64,000 nt of DNA from Acidaminobacterium chupaoyuni (GTDB lineage: Bacteria; Bacillota; Clostridia; Oscillospirales; Butyricicoccaceae): NCBI GenBank assembly GCA_047936785.1, contig CP176394.1; one strand, 5' to 3'. This document shows positions 45,681-54,296 of the stretch, piece after piece (positions within the stretch are counted from its first letter, which is position 1; each line of letters opens with the position of its first letter). A program made the position numbers and the translations under genes. The notes under the pieces are model-generated. The model made no database searches and was not told the DNA's origin. It saw only the letters and a list, made by a program, of their open reading frames with translations.

Positions 45681-45767
45681 ATTCCTCCGTTGGCATTATC
45701 CAAATCAGGTGATGCGGTCGAAGCGGCGCATACGCTTCCTCTCAGCCTGCTTGCGCAAGCTCCCTAC
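45681..45767 (-). promoter_or_regulatory. TPP riboswitch (THI element)
   Basis: Minus strand shows the thi-box landmarks in order: CAGGCTGAGAGGA, then CACCTGATTTGG, ATAATGCCAACGGAGGAA. It senses thiamine pyrophosphate and, with the terminator at 45632-45665, should stop transcription of thiM-thiE-HAD-thiD when TPP is abundant. Confidence 0.95.
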
Positions 45768-45773
45768 AAACTC

Positions 45774-46388
45774 TTATTCAGTTTTGATCGGGTCGCCCAC
45801 CCCGACGGAATCGCCCAGAACCATTGCCAGGCCCTGAGAAAACTTCTGTTGATCTTTGGTATGGTTGGAAATTTCTTTTTCCACCACACGCGCTTCGGCG
45901 ATCTTATTTTCATCTGCCAGCAGGCGCGACATTTTCACCGTCAGGCGCAAAACTTCCTGCGATGCGGAAGCGCCGCTGCTGATGAGTGTCTGCGCTTCGG
46001 TAAAACTATCGGGGGCTTTGATATCGATGAAAGGATCATAAAGCGTCTGCACATTTTCGAAAAGGCCCATGGCATATTCCAGTTGCTTTTTCTTGGCGTC
46101 ATCCGTGGTGGCTTTGTTGATGGCCTCGAATTCCTGAGAAGCCTGGCTGCTGGCTTCCATGAGCTTGTCATAGTAACCTTGCAGAAGCTGCGTATAAGAT
46201 TCTTCTGTCAGGGGGCCGTCGGGAACTTTCGGGGCATCTTTCTCGCTTTGAGAACCGGTGTTTTCACTTTTGGCGGTTGTATCTTTCTTTGAAGCCGCGG
46301 TTTCTTTGCTGCAGCCCGCCAGGGAAAACACAAGAGCGGCGGAACAGGCGACAGCGGCGATGCGGCGTAAAAGCTGGGAATGATTCAT
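45774..46388 (-). CDS. Predicted lipoprotein, unknown function
   Basis: 204 aa. Signal peptide with lipobox LAGC (Cys26), a Ser/Thr/Lys-rich linker (~27-55), then a helical domain (~60-200) dominated by amphipathic helices (e.g. LLQGYYDKLMEASSQASQEFEAINK). No family recognised. GGAGGAGG RBS. Its stop codon lies only 6 bp before the TPP aptamer, so the thi operon's promoter must lie inside this gene or the two are co-transcribed. Confidence 0.7.
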   Translation of the reverse strand: MNHSQLLRRIAAVACSAALVFSLAGCSKETAASKKDTTAKSENTGSQSEKDAPKVPDGPLTEESYTQLLQGYYDKLMEASSQASQEFEAINKATTDDAKKKQLEYAMGLFENVQTLYDPFIDIKAPDSFTEAQTLISSGASASQEVLRLTVKMSRLLADENKIAEARVVEKEISNHTKDQQKFSQGLAMVLGDSVGVGDPIKTE

Positions 46389-46490
46389 GGGGATCCTCCT
46401 CCAAATGAAAAATAGCGGGTATTCCGCACAAAAAGTATAGCAGAGTTGCCTTTTTATTTCAAGGTTTCACAAGAATTTAACAATTAAGAC

Positions 46491-46518
46491 AAAAAAGGAG
46501 CAGCCGATGGGCTGCTCC
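46491..46518 (-). terminator. Terminator of pncB
   Basis: Minus strand GGAGCAGCC-CATC-GGCTGCTCC followed by six T. Confidence 0.9.
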
Positions 46519-46532
46519 GAAAAGGTTGATTT

Positions 46533-47969
46533 TTAATATTGTTCCAGAAGATCCTGCTTGATCTTCCACAGTTTGGGCGAAAGATCGACGATATAGGCGT
46601 GGGGGTTTTCAAAACGCAGAACTTCGGGCCACAGGCGCCCCACCTGATCCTGGCAGAAGGCGCGGATGTTTCCGATGGGCTGCTTTTCATAAAGACAAAC
46701 GCCGTGATCGAAAATTTTACGAAGCAGGGGAACCGCGGTATAATTGGTGAGGGTCTTTTTCTTCCAGGTATAAACCGGATCGAAAATCGTATATTGATCT
46801 TCAGGGATCTCTTCGTGATGCAGGGTGATCACATCGGCGCCGGCCAGACCGGTTTCGTTATCGAAGAAGCGCCAGACCTGCTTGAAATGAGGTGTGGTGA
46901 TCTTTTCGACATTTTCAGAGATCTTGATGCGGGGGATGATGTTGCCCTTTTGATCTTCGATGGCGGCCAGTTTATAAACGCCGCCGAACACCGGGGAGCT
47001 GCCGGAAGTGATGAGGCGTTCGCCAATGCCAAAGGTATCGATCTGGGCGCCCTGAAGGATCAGATCGCGGATGATCACTTCATCCAGCGAGTTGGAAACC
47101 ACGATCTTGGTATCCTGCATGCCTTCGGCATCCAGCCGCGCGCGGATCTGTTTGCTGATATAGGCGATATCGCCGGAATCGATGCGCACGCCTTTCAAGC
47201 GATAGCCCATGGGCTGAAGCACTTCTTTTGCCACGCGGATGGCGTTGGGCAGGCCATGCTTCATCACGCTGTAAGTATCGATCAGCAGAGTGCAATCCTG
47301 AGGATAAGCCAGCGCATAGGCTTTGAACGAATCATATTCGGTATCGAACATCTGAACCCAGCTGTGGGCCATGGTGCCCGCAGCGGGCACACCGAAATCG
47401 CGATCGGTCATCACGCAGGCCGTTCCGGCACATCCGCCGATATAGGCCGCGCGGGCGCCTAAAACAGCGCCGTCTGCGCCTTGGGCGCGGCGAGAGCCAA
47501 ATTCCAAAACAGCGCGATGCTCGGCGGCGCGGGTCATGCGGTTGGCTTTTGTGGCGATCAGGCTTTGGTGGTTGATGGTCAGCAGCACCATGGTTTCGAT
47601 AAACTGGGCCTGCACCACGGGGCCGCGCACCATGACGATGGGCTCACCCGGGAAAATGGGCATGCCTTCGGGAACACACCAAACATCGCAGCTGAATTTA
47701 AAATGGCGAAGATATTCCAGAAACGCTTCGTCAAAACAGTTTTTGCTGCGCAGATAAGCAAGATCTTCTTCGGTGAACGAAAGCTTTTGCAGATATTCCA
47801 CCAGTTGCTCCACGCCCGCCATAATGGCATATCCCGCGTTATCGGGCACATTGCGATAGAACATATCAAAATAAGCAATGGTATCGCCAACGCCTTCTTT
47901 AAAATAACCGTTGGCCATGGTGAATTCATAAAAATCCGTTAGCATTGTTAAATTTTTATCTAAAAACAT
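46533..47969 (-). CDS. pncB: Nicotinate phosphoribosyltransferase
   Basis: 478 aa. Begins MFLDKNLTMLTDFYEFTMANGYF; FGSRRAQGADGAVLGARAAYIGGCAGT (PRPP/nicotinate site), GTMAHSWVQMF (catalytic His), LLIDTYSVM, GVRIDSGDIAYISKQIR and FGIGERLITSG. Converts nicotinate and PRPP to nicotinate mononucleotide for NAD salvage. The ATG at 47969 has GAGGTG 7 bp upstream; upstream in-frame starts are non-homologous. Confidence 0.93.
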   Translation of the reverse strand: MFLDKNLTMLTDFYEFTMANGYFKEGVGDTIAYFDMFYRNVPDNAGYAIMAGVEQLVEYLQKLSFTEEDLAYLRSKNCFDEAFLEYLRHFKFSCDVWCVPEGMPIFPGEPIVMVRGPVVQAQFIETMVLLTINHQSLIATKANRMTRAAEHRAVLEFGSRRAQGADGAVLGARAAYIGGCAGTACVMTDRDFGVPAAGTMAHSWVQMFDTEYDSFKAYALAYPQDCTLLIDTYSVMKHGLPNAIRVAKEVLQPMGYRLKGVRIDSGDIAYISKQIRARLDAEGMQDTKIVVSNSLDEVIIRDLILQGAQIDTFGIGERLITSGSSPVFGGVYKLAAIEDQKGNIIPRIKISENVEKITTPHFKQVWRFFDNETGLAGADVITLHHEEIPEDQYTIFDPVYTWKKKTLTNYTAVPLLRKIFDHGVCLYEKQPIGNIRAFCQDQVGRLWPEVLRFENPHAYIVDLSPKLWKIKQDLLEQY

Positions 47970-47997
47970 CCAAAACACCTCACTCTTTCTTGGATAT

Positions 47998-48026
47998 ATC
48001 ATACAATCTTCTTTAAAAATAGTCAA
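47998..48026 (-). promoter_or_regulatory. Promoter of pncB
   Basis: Minus strand TTGACT, 17-bp spacer, TATGAT. Confidence 0.7.
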
Positions 48027-48101
48027 ATGCATTTTGGGCGCAGATCAAAAGGAAAGAAAGAAAATAAAACGGAAATAGTTTATTTAAGCAAAATGTTTTG
48101 G

Positions 48102-48107
48102 TATAAT
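48102..48107 (+). promoter_or_regulatory. -10 element of the ROK regulator gene
   Basis: Perfect TATAAT about 95 bp before the ATG; the -35 (TTTATT, 17 bp upstream) is weak. Confidence 0.4.
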
Positions 48108-48201
48108 AGAAAAATAAAGAGAAATATGACAAAATATGCTTTTAACTTTATAAAGATTCAGAAAATTTTGATAAAAGCAAAATTGCCGGAGGGAAAGAAG
48201 A

Positions 48202-49317
48202 ATGAACCAAATTACCGGGAGCTTTGATCTGATCAAGAGGATCAACCGCAAGCTGGTGCTGGAAAAAATCAAGGAAAAACAGCCCATCAGCCGCGCACAA
48301 CTGGCCAAAGAGCTTTCGTTGAGCAAAACAACGGTCAGCGCCATCGCAGACGAACTTTTAGAAAAGAAGCTCATCACCGATTTGGGCGAGCGTGTTCCCA
48401 CAAAGGGAAGCGGAAGGCCTTCTAAAATGTTAGGGTTCAATCCTCATTCGGCTTGTTTGCTGGGGGTGGATCTCACCTTAAAAGATACGGTGATCCTTAT
48501 AACAGATCTTAACGGAGAAATTTTGTTCCATGCCGCCAAATCGCCCATCTCTTCCGCCAGCGAGATCGTTTTGAAAATTCTTGAAACGCTGCGCGAAGCG
48601 CAGATCCCCCAACAGCGGGTGATCGGGCTGGGCATCAGCATCCCGGGTTCTGTTTCTACCAAGGGGATGGTGATTCGCGCCAATGCGTTCGGCTGGCTGG
48701 AATTCGATTTGAAACAGCATTTGAAGCCCTATTTTTCTTTCCCTGTTTTTGTGAACAATGTCGCTAATTGCGCGGCGCTGGGCGAGCGATGGCGCGGCGC
48801 CGGGGAACAGGCCGACGATCTGTTTTATCTGGTGGTGGGGCCGGGCGTAGGCAGCGCGTTCCTTTGCCATGGGAACCTGATCTATGGGGCCGACAGCCGT
48901 TCGGGCGAAGTGGGTTATACCGTTGGGAAAGAACAGTTCGAACAAGGCACCTGCAATATCTCGGGAAAACCCGGGCTGTTTGAAGAAAAGATCGAAAGGC
49001 TGATGCAGAAAGACGAGGCATGGAAAGAAGCGCCGCAGGGGCAGCCGCTGCATGAGGCGGCGCGGGAATGCCTGGGCGAGCTGGCGCTGCTCATTGGCAA
49101 CGCCGTCAACCTGCTCAACCCGCGAACGGTGCTCATCGGCGGGCGGCATGCCCAGACGCTGTCGCCGTATTTGCCGCATTTGAAAGAGATGGTGCAGCGG
49201 GTCACGCCGCTGCCTGTGAACCTCGCCATGGCCACACTGGGGCGGGAAGCGCCGGCGTTGGGCGCCGCGGCAGAGGCTATGGAATGCATCCAGCAGCTGG
49301 GCACCATGGGGGAATAG
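48202..49317 (+). CDS. ROK-family transcriptional regulator (NagC/XylR type)
   Basis: 371 aa. N-terminal winged helix (~10-70: ISRAQLAKELSLSKTTVSAIADELLEKKLI), then the ROK sugar-kinase-like domain. The domain looks catalytically dead: the ND of the catalytic loop is replaced in FVNNVANCAALGE, the GEIGH motif reads GEVGY, and the zinc motif CxCGxxGCxE reads CNISGKPGLFEE, losing three Cys. This fits a sugar-sensing repressor. GGAGGG precedes the ATG. Convergent with the RpiR gene. Confidence 0.85.
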   Translation: MNQITGSFDLIKRINRKLVLEKIKEKQPISRAQLAKELSLSKTTVSAIADELLEKKLITDLGERVPTKGSGRPSKMLGFNPHSACLLGVDLTLKDTVILITDLNGEILFHAAKSPISSASEIVLKILETLREAQIPQQRVIGLGISIPGSVSTKGMVIRANAFGWLEFDLKQHLKPYFSFPVFVNNVANCAALGERWRGAGEQADDLFYLVVGPGVGSAFLCHGNLIYGADSRSGEVGYTVGKEQFEQGTCNISGKPGLFEEKIERLMQKDEAWKEAPQGQPLHEAARECLGELALLIGNAVNLLNPRTVLIGGRHAQTLSPYLPHLKEMVQRVTPLPVNLAMATLGREAPALGAAAEAMECIQQLGTMGE

Positions 49318-49352
49318 AAGCGGCGGAGCATCCTGCGGCTTTTCAAGAATAA

Positions 49353-49394
49353 AGAAAAAGCACTGAGAAGATTTTCTCGGTGCTTTCTTTTTTT
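49353..49394. terminator. Bidirectional terminator between ROK and RpiR genes
   Basis: AAAGCACTGAGAA pairs with TTCTCGGTGCTTT, with A-rich and T-rich flanks. Confidence 0.9.
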
Positions 49395-49425
49395 CGCGGT
49401 ATCAATGATTTTTAAAGGAAGTCGA

Positions 49426-50328
49426 TCAAACTTCAGGCGAAGCGCTGTTATCCATTTTAAGCGCAGAATCCAGCTGTGTGAATAACTTTTGCGTTTCGGA
49501 ACGCAGCTTTTGAAACCCGACGCCCATCTGGATGGTGATGGCATGGATCAAAAGGTTGATCGCTTCCAGCGCGGTGACAAGAGAATTATAAACGGTGCCT
49601 TTGGCGAGAGGGCATAAGAGGGTATAAGGGCTTCGATCGGCAACGGGCGAAAGGGCGCTGTCGGTGATGACCAGCAGGGGGGCATGACGGTCTAAGCAAT
49701 AATCCACCAGCTGATTCATCAAGGGATAATAAACGGGGAAAGTCATCACGATCACCGCGGTGCGCTGGTTGATGCTGCTGAGCTGGCCCGGCAGAAGATT
49801 TACATTTTCGGGGCTGCAGACCATGCTGCGAATACCCAGAAGGCTGAGACGATAACTTAAAAATTCGCCCAGACTGTTGGAAAGGCCGCGCCCGAGGATC
49901 AAAACCGAATCGGTGTTCAAAAGAAGCTGCGCAGCATCTAAATAGGGCTGCGTTTGCACGGTTTGCATAAAAACATGGAAATTCGCCTGCTCCTGCTGAA
50001 TGATCTGTTCCAGCATGGCCTGTTTATGCTGAAGCGATTCTTCCTGGCTGGTGTGTTCGGGAACAAAACGCTGTTCGTTTTCGAAAGAAGGCAATTTTTT
50101 TCGCAGCGCGATCTTAAACTCGATGAATCCCGAAAACCCCAGTTTTTGCATCACACGCAGCAAGGTCACCTCTGTGCAATCGGTTCGCCGGCTGAGTTCT
50201 TTCAGAGAAATAGTGCATACTTCGGCGGGGTGATCGAGTATGTATTTAATAATTTGTTTTTGCTTAGCGGTAAACATCGAACTGGCAGAGTTGAAGTCAC
50301 TGCGCAGCCATTCCAAAAGATCCGTCAT
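49426..50328 (-). CDS. RpiR/MurR-family regulator with SIS domain
   Basis: 300 aa. N-terminal helix-turn-helix (~18-75: FTAKQKQIIKYILDHPAEVCTISLKELSRRTDCTEVTLLRVMQKLGFSGFIEFK) and a SIS phosphosugar-binding domain (~130-260: VLILGRGLSNSLGEFLSYRL). Members sense phosphorylated sugars such as MurNAc-6-P. GAGGAGG precedes the ATG. It is divergent from the peptide ABC importer by 283 bp, so it is the likely regulator of that operon; the inferred ligand would then be a cell-wall amino sugar. Confidence 0.87.
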   Translation of the reverse strand: MTDLLEWLRSDFNSASSMFTAKQKQIIKYILDHPAEVCTISLKELSRRTDCTEVTLLRVMQKLGFSGFIEFKIALRKKLPSFENEQRFVPEHTSQEESLQHKQAMLEQIIQQEQANFHVFMQTVQTQPYLDAAQLLLNTDSVLILGRGLSNSLGEFLSYRLSLLGIRSMVCSPENVNLLPGQLSSINQRTAVIVMTFPVYYPLMNQLVDYCLDRHAPLLVITDSALSPVADRSPYTLLCPLAKGTVYNSLVTALEAINLLIHAITIQMGVGFQKLRSETQKLFTQLDSALKMDNSASPEV

Positions 50329-50475
50329 AAGATTCCTCCTCTATATATAAAAAAGATAGCGCCTATCATGCATATATTACAAAAATAGGAAACAAACTTG
50401 AAATATATGCTAATAAATTAGAGCATTATTATGCAAAGTGTAAAAAAATACATAAAATGCTTTATTTTTTTAGAG

Positions 50476-50490
50476 TATAATGCTATACTA
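50476..50490 (+). promoter_or_regulatory. Tentative -10 region of the peptide importer operon
   Basis: TATAAT (50476-50481) and TATACT (50485-50490) lie in an AT-rich tract about 120 bp before the ATG; no good -35. Nothing else clear in 50329-50611. Confidence 0.3.
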
Positions 50491-50611
50491 CACTACAATA
50501 AGAAGAAAAACAATTGTTTTCGAATGAAAGACAATTTTGTCTGCTTTGTGGGATGGCAACCGACCACTGTCGGCTGACATATACATTTTAGCATAAAGGA
50601 GAGGAAAAGGC

Positions 50612-52276
50612 ATGAAAAAACGATTAATTTCTTTCACGGCATTGTTTTTGGCGGCGTTGATGCTGCTGACGGCCTGCAACAGCAATGTGAAGCAGGAAGG
50701 CGATTCGAACGGCAAAGAAGAAAGCACCGATAAGACCCCTTCGAACCCCAACGCAAATAAGAAAAACGAACTGGTGATCGGCACATACATGCCCGTTACA
50801 ACTCTGGTTCCATGGAAGACCACCTCTGACGGAGATGGGTATATCATTCGCCAAATTTATCACACGCTGGTGGAGATGGATGCCGATTCCAACTTCACGC
50901 CGTCTTTGGCCACTTCATGGGAATGCGCCGATGATAATGTCACCTGGACAGTAAAGCTGAGAAAAGACATTTACTGGCAGACCGGCAATGAACTTTTTGG
51001 GGATGAAAAAGTTCAGGTCACCGCGGAAGATGTGAAGTTTTCTTATGACTATTATCTGAACCCCGATAACGGTTCCGTGCGATACACCGAGCTTTCAAAC
51101 TCTTTAAAAGAAGTGAAAGTCATCGACCCGTTCACGGTGCAGTTCATCACAAAGGATATCGATGTTTTGTGGGAATATAAGATGTATCAGAATTATATTA
51201 TCCCCAAAAAAGCCATCGAGCAAAACTGGGATCTGGGAACAAAGCCTGTGGGATCCGGCGCTTATAAATTCGTTGAGCATGTGGTGGATACACAGGTGGT
51301 TTTGGAACGCAACGACGATTTCTGGGTGAAACCTTCGCTGGATCGCGTTGTGTTCAAGATCATTTCGGATAAATCGGTTTCCGCCATCGCGCTGCAAAAC
51401 CAGGAAATCGATATCTCGCTGTCGATCCTGCCCACAGAAGTCGGCAACATCAGCAAAAAAGATTATTTGGATTTGAGACCTTCGGAAATCGGTTCTTATC
51501 GCTGGATCGGTTTCAACTGTAAAAACGCACTGTTCACCGACCCGCAGGTGCGCCGCGCGCTGAGCATGGCGGTGGATATGGACAGCGCGGTGGAAGCCAT
51601 TTTCAAAAATGACGCCGGCGCCAAACTGGCCGTGCGCGCTTATGGCCCCATCTCTTATGAACGCCCCGGCGGCAACGAAAAGGCTTTCAAAGCGGTATGT
51701 GTAGAATATAATGTGAAAGAAGCGGAAAAACTGCTGGATCAGGCCGGTTGGAAGAAGGGTTCCGACGGTATCCGTGAAAAAGACGGCAAAAAAATGAAAT
51801 TCACCCTGCAGGTGGGCAATAACGACGCCAACCGCGAAAAGCTGGCGGTCATCGTGGCCGGTTCGCTAAAGGCCATCGGCGTTGACTGCACGGCCCAGAC
51901 CGTGGAATGGGGCACCCATACCGATGATATCAAAAAAGGCAATGTGGAAATGTATATCCTGGGCGGTTATTCGAACCTTGACGGCCCGATGCGCATTATG
52001 CATACCAATGAATCCGTGATGAGCCCCAACTGCGGTTATTCCAACAAAGAAGTGGATGCCCTGCTGGATAAGGCATGGAAGACCATCGACGCCAATGACC
52101 GCGCAAAATTGCTGACCCAGGCCGCCGAGATCTTTATTTCGGAAGCCCCGCATATTTTCACCTATTTTGAATATACCCAGATGGGCGTCAACAAGCGCGT
52201 GAGCGATTTCGGTTATGCCAGCGTTTATCATTCGCTGTGCAACGATCACAGAAATGTCGGCGTGAAAGTAAGCTGA
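50612..52276 (+). CDS. Peptide-binding lipoprotein of ABC importer (family 5)
   Basis: 554 aa. Lipoprotein signal with LTAC (Cys22), a Ser/Lys/Glu linker, then the SBP family 5 fold: LVPWKTTSDGDGYIIRQIYHTLVEMD, SLATSWE, TWTVKLRKDIYW, GSGAYKF, DPQVRRALSMAVD. Anchored outside the membrane, it captures oligopeptides or similar ligands for the permeases encoded next. AAAGGAGAGG RBS. A 36-bp palindrome separates it from the permease genes, as expected for a component made in excess. Confidence 0.9.
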   Translation: MKKRLISFTALFLAALMLLTACNSNVKQEGDSNGKEESTDKTPSNPNANKKNELVIGTYMPVTTLVPWKTTSDGDGYIIRQIYHTLVEMDADSNFTPSLATSWECADDNVTWTVKLRKDIYWQTGNELFGDEKVQVTAEDVKFSYDYYLNPDNGSVRYTELSNSLKEVKVIDPFTVQFITKDIDVLWEYKMYQNYIIPKKAIEQNWDLGTKPVGSGAYKFVEHVVDTQVVLERNDDFWVKPSLDRVVFKIISDKSVSAIALQNQEIDISLSILPTEVGNISKKDYLDLRPSEIGSYRWIGFNCKNALFTDPQVRRALSMAVDMDSAVEAIFKNDAGAKLAVRAYGPISYERPGGNEKAFKAVCVEYNVKEAEKLLDQAGWKKGSDGIREKDGKKMKFTLQVGNNDANREKLAVIVAGSLKAIGVDCTAQTVEWGTHTDDIKKGNVEMYILGGYSNLDGPMRIMHTNESVMSPNCGYSNKEVDALLDKAWKTIDANDRAKLLTQAAEIFISEAPHIFTYFEYTQMGVNKRVSDFGYASVYHSLCNDHRNVGVKVS

Positions 52277-52312
52277 CCGATCGACCCTAAAAGCTGAGCA
52301 GTTGATACAGGC

Positions 52313-52348
52313 GATGAAATCCTATGAGAATTCTCATAGGATTTCATC
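52313..52348. repeat. Perfect 36-bp palindrome between the binding-protein and permease genes
   Basis: The arm GATGAAATCCTATGAGAA is followed at once by its exact complement. No T run follows, and the permease RBS starts 6 bp later. Likely an mRNA 3'-end stabiliser/processing hairpin for differential expression, or a protein-binding site. Confidence 0.85.
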
Positions 52349-52366
52349 CATAAAGGAGTAGAAATT

Positions 52367-53332
52367 ATGTGGACTTATATTCTGAAAAGAATTTTACAGG
52401 CGATTCCCACCCTGCTGGTGATTTCGCTGCTGATCTTTTCGCTGCTCTATATCACACCGGGCGACCCGGTAGATCTGATTCTGGGAACCGAAGACGGAAC
52501 GGTTTCGGAAGAACAGCGGGCGAGGGTCGAGGCAGAGTGGGGGTTAGATAAGCCCTTTTTCATTCGATATATCGATTTTATCAAAAATGCGCTGCATGGC
52601 GATCTGGGCGTGTCTTATGCCACCAATCTCGATGTGTTCGACAGCATTATCGCCCGCATGCCCGCCACTTTGCAGCTGGCAGGGTTTTCGATGCTGCTGG
52701 CGTTGCTGATCTCTGTTCCGCTGGGCATTCTGGCGGCGTTGAAACATAACAGCATTTGGGATTCTTTGGCCACAGCCCTGGCCACCATCGGCGTTTCTCT
52801 GCCGAAATTCTGGTTTGGCCTTGTGCTGATTATTTTCTTCTCGCTGAAGTTGGGCTGGCTGCCCAGCACGGCTTCCGACGCCCTGAGCGGTGTGGGGCCG
52901 CTGCAATATCTGAAATTCATCATCATGCCCGCGGCTTCTCTGGCGCTGGGCATGGCCGCCACCCAAACGCGCATGATCCGATCCAGCATGCTGGATGTGC
53001 TGAATCAGGATTATGTGCGGTATGCGCGCAGCAAAGGCTTGAAAGAACGCGTTGTCATTTGGGGCCACGCCTTGAAAAACGCCATGATCCCCGTTATCAC
53101 GGTGATCGGCGGCGAGATCGGCGGGCTTTTGGGCGGCGCCGTTGTCACAGAATCGATCTTTTCGTGGCCGGGCGTTGGCCGCTTGGCGGTCAATTCCATT
53201 TCAAAAAGAGATTATCCCACCATTCAGGGCATCACATTGGTGCTCTGCACCAGCTATCTGTTGGTGAACCTGACCATCGATATCATCTATGCCAGTGTGG
53301 ATCCCCGCATCCGGCTGGATAAAAAAGCATAA
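52367..53332 (+). CDS. Peptide ABC importer permease (DppB/OppB type)
   Basis: 321 aa, six helices. N-terminal DppB signature ILKRILQAIPTLLVISLLIFSLLYITPGDP; the EAA loop reads DYVRYARSKGLKERVVIWGHALKNAMIPVIT, contacting the ATPases. AAGGAG precedes the ATG. Forms the channel with the next gene's product. Confidence 0.93.
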   Translation: MWTYILKRILQAIPTLLVISLLIFSLLYITPGDPVDLILGTEDGTVSEEQRARVEAEWGLDKPFFIRYIDFIKNALHGDLGVSYATNLDVFDSIIARMPATLQLAGFSMLLALLISVPLGILAALKHNSIWDSLATALATIGVSLPKFWFGLVLIIFFSLKLGWLPSTASDALSGVGPLQYLKFIIMPAASLALGMAATQTRMIRSSMLDVLNQDYVRYARSKGLKERVVIWGHALKNAMIPVITVIGGEIGGLLGGAVVTESIFSWPGVGRLAVNSISKRDYPTIQGITLVLCTSYLLVNLTIDIIYASVDPRIRLDKKA

Positions 53333-53346
53333 GGGGAGGTATTGGA

Positions 53347-54288
53347 ATGAAGGAACTGAAAGATCCCATGGCGCAGGAACAGGAAGAACAAAAAACAAAT
53401 ACCCCCTCGGAAGAACTGGGCATCGAGGCGCTGCCCGTAACGACCTATTGGTCGGATGTGGTTCGCCGCTTTTGCAAGAATAAAATTGCGGTGCTGGGGC
53501 TGGTGATGATGGCGGTCATCATCATTTTATGCGCCGGGGCGCCGCTGTTCACAAAATATGACCCGATTTTGGATATGGATTTTGTGGGGATGCTGCAAAA
53601 ACCCGGCCAATCCGCCGCACATTTTCTGGGGACGGATGATTTGGGCAGAGATATCTGGTGCCGCCTGCTTTACGGCGGAAGAACTTCTGTCATCACCGGT
53701 CTTTCCGTGGCATTGATCTCGGCCTGCATCGGCGTTGCCATCGGGCTTTTCAGCGGCTATTTCGGCGGCATTGTGGAAACGATTCTGATGCGTTTCACCG
53801 ATATCATGCTGTCGTTCCCGTTTTTGATCGTTGCCATTGCCATTATGGCGGCGCTTGGTTCCAGCCAGAGAAACATCATTCTGGCGCTGGCCATCGTGGG
53901 CTGGCCGCGGTTTGCGCGCCTGACCCGCGGGCAGGTGCTGGCCATCAAAAACACCGAATATGTGGAATCGGCCAAGGTGGCGGGGTTCCGGAACATGCGC
54001 ATCATTTTCGGCCATATTCTGCCCAACTGCATGGGGCCGATCATCATTCAGGCAACTCTGGCGGTTGGCGGGGCCATCCTTTCTTCGGCCAGCTTAACTT
54101 ATTTGGGGCTGGGCGCCGATGCTTCCGCGCCCGATTGGGGCGTGATGCTCAGCCAGGGCAGAAACTATTTGCAGCTGGCGCCTTATTTGACCACCATCCC
54201 CGGCATCGCCATTTCGGTGACTGTGCTGGCCATGAACTGGATCGGCGACGGTCTGCGCGATGCGTTTGACCCCAAAATGAGAAAGTAG
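53347..54288 (+). CDS. Peptide ABC importer permease (DppC/OppC type)
   Basis: 313 aa. A ~45-residue cytoplasmic N-terminus, helix 1 (KNKIAVLGLVMMAVIIILC), HFLGTDDLGRDIWCRLLYGGRTS and the EAA loop TEYVESAKVAGFRNMRIIFGHILPN, typical of DppC. GGGGAGG RBS, 14 bp after the DppB-type gene. Confidence 0.93.
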   Translation: MKELKDPMAQEQEEQKTNTPSEELGIEALPVTTYWSDVVRRFCKNKIAVLGLVMMAVIIILCAGAPLFTKYDPILDMDFVGMLQKPGQSAAHFLGTDDLGRDIWCRLLYGGRTSVITGLSVALISACIGVAIGLFSGYFGGIVETILMRFTDIMLSFPFLIVAIAIMAALGSSQRNIILALAIVGWPRFARLTRGQVLAIKNTEYVESAKVAGFRNMRIIFGHILPNCMGPIIIQATLAVGGAILSSASLTYLGLGADASAPDWGVMLSQGRNYLQLAPYLTTIPGIAISVTVLAMNWIGDGLRDAFDPKMRK

Positions 54289-54296
54289 GTGCAAAG

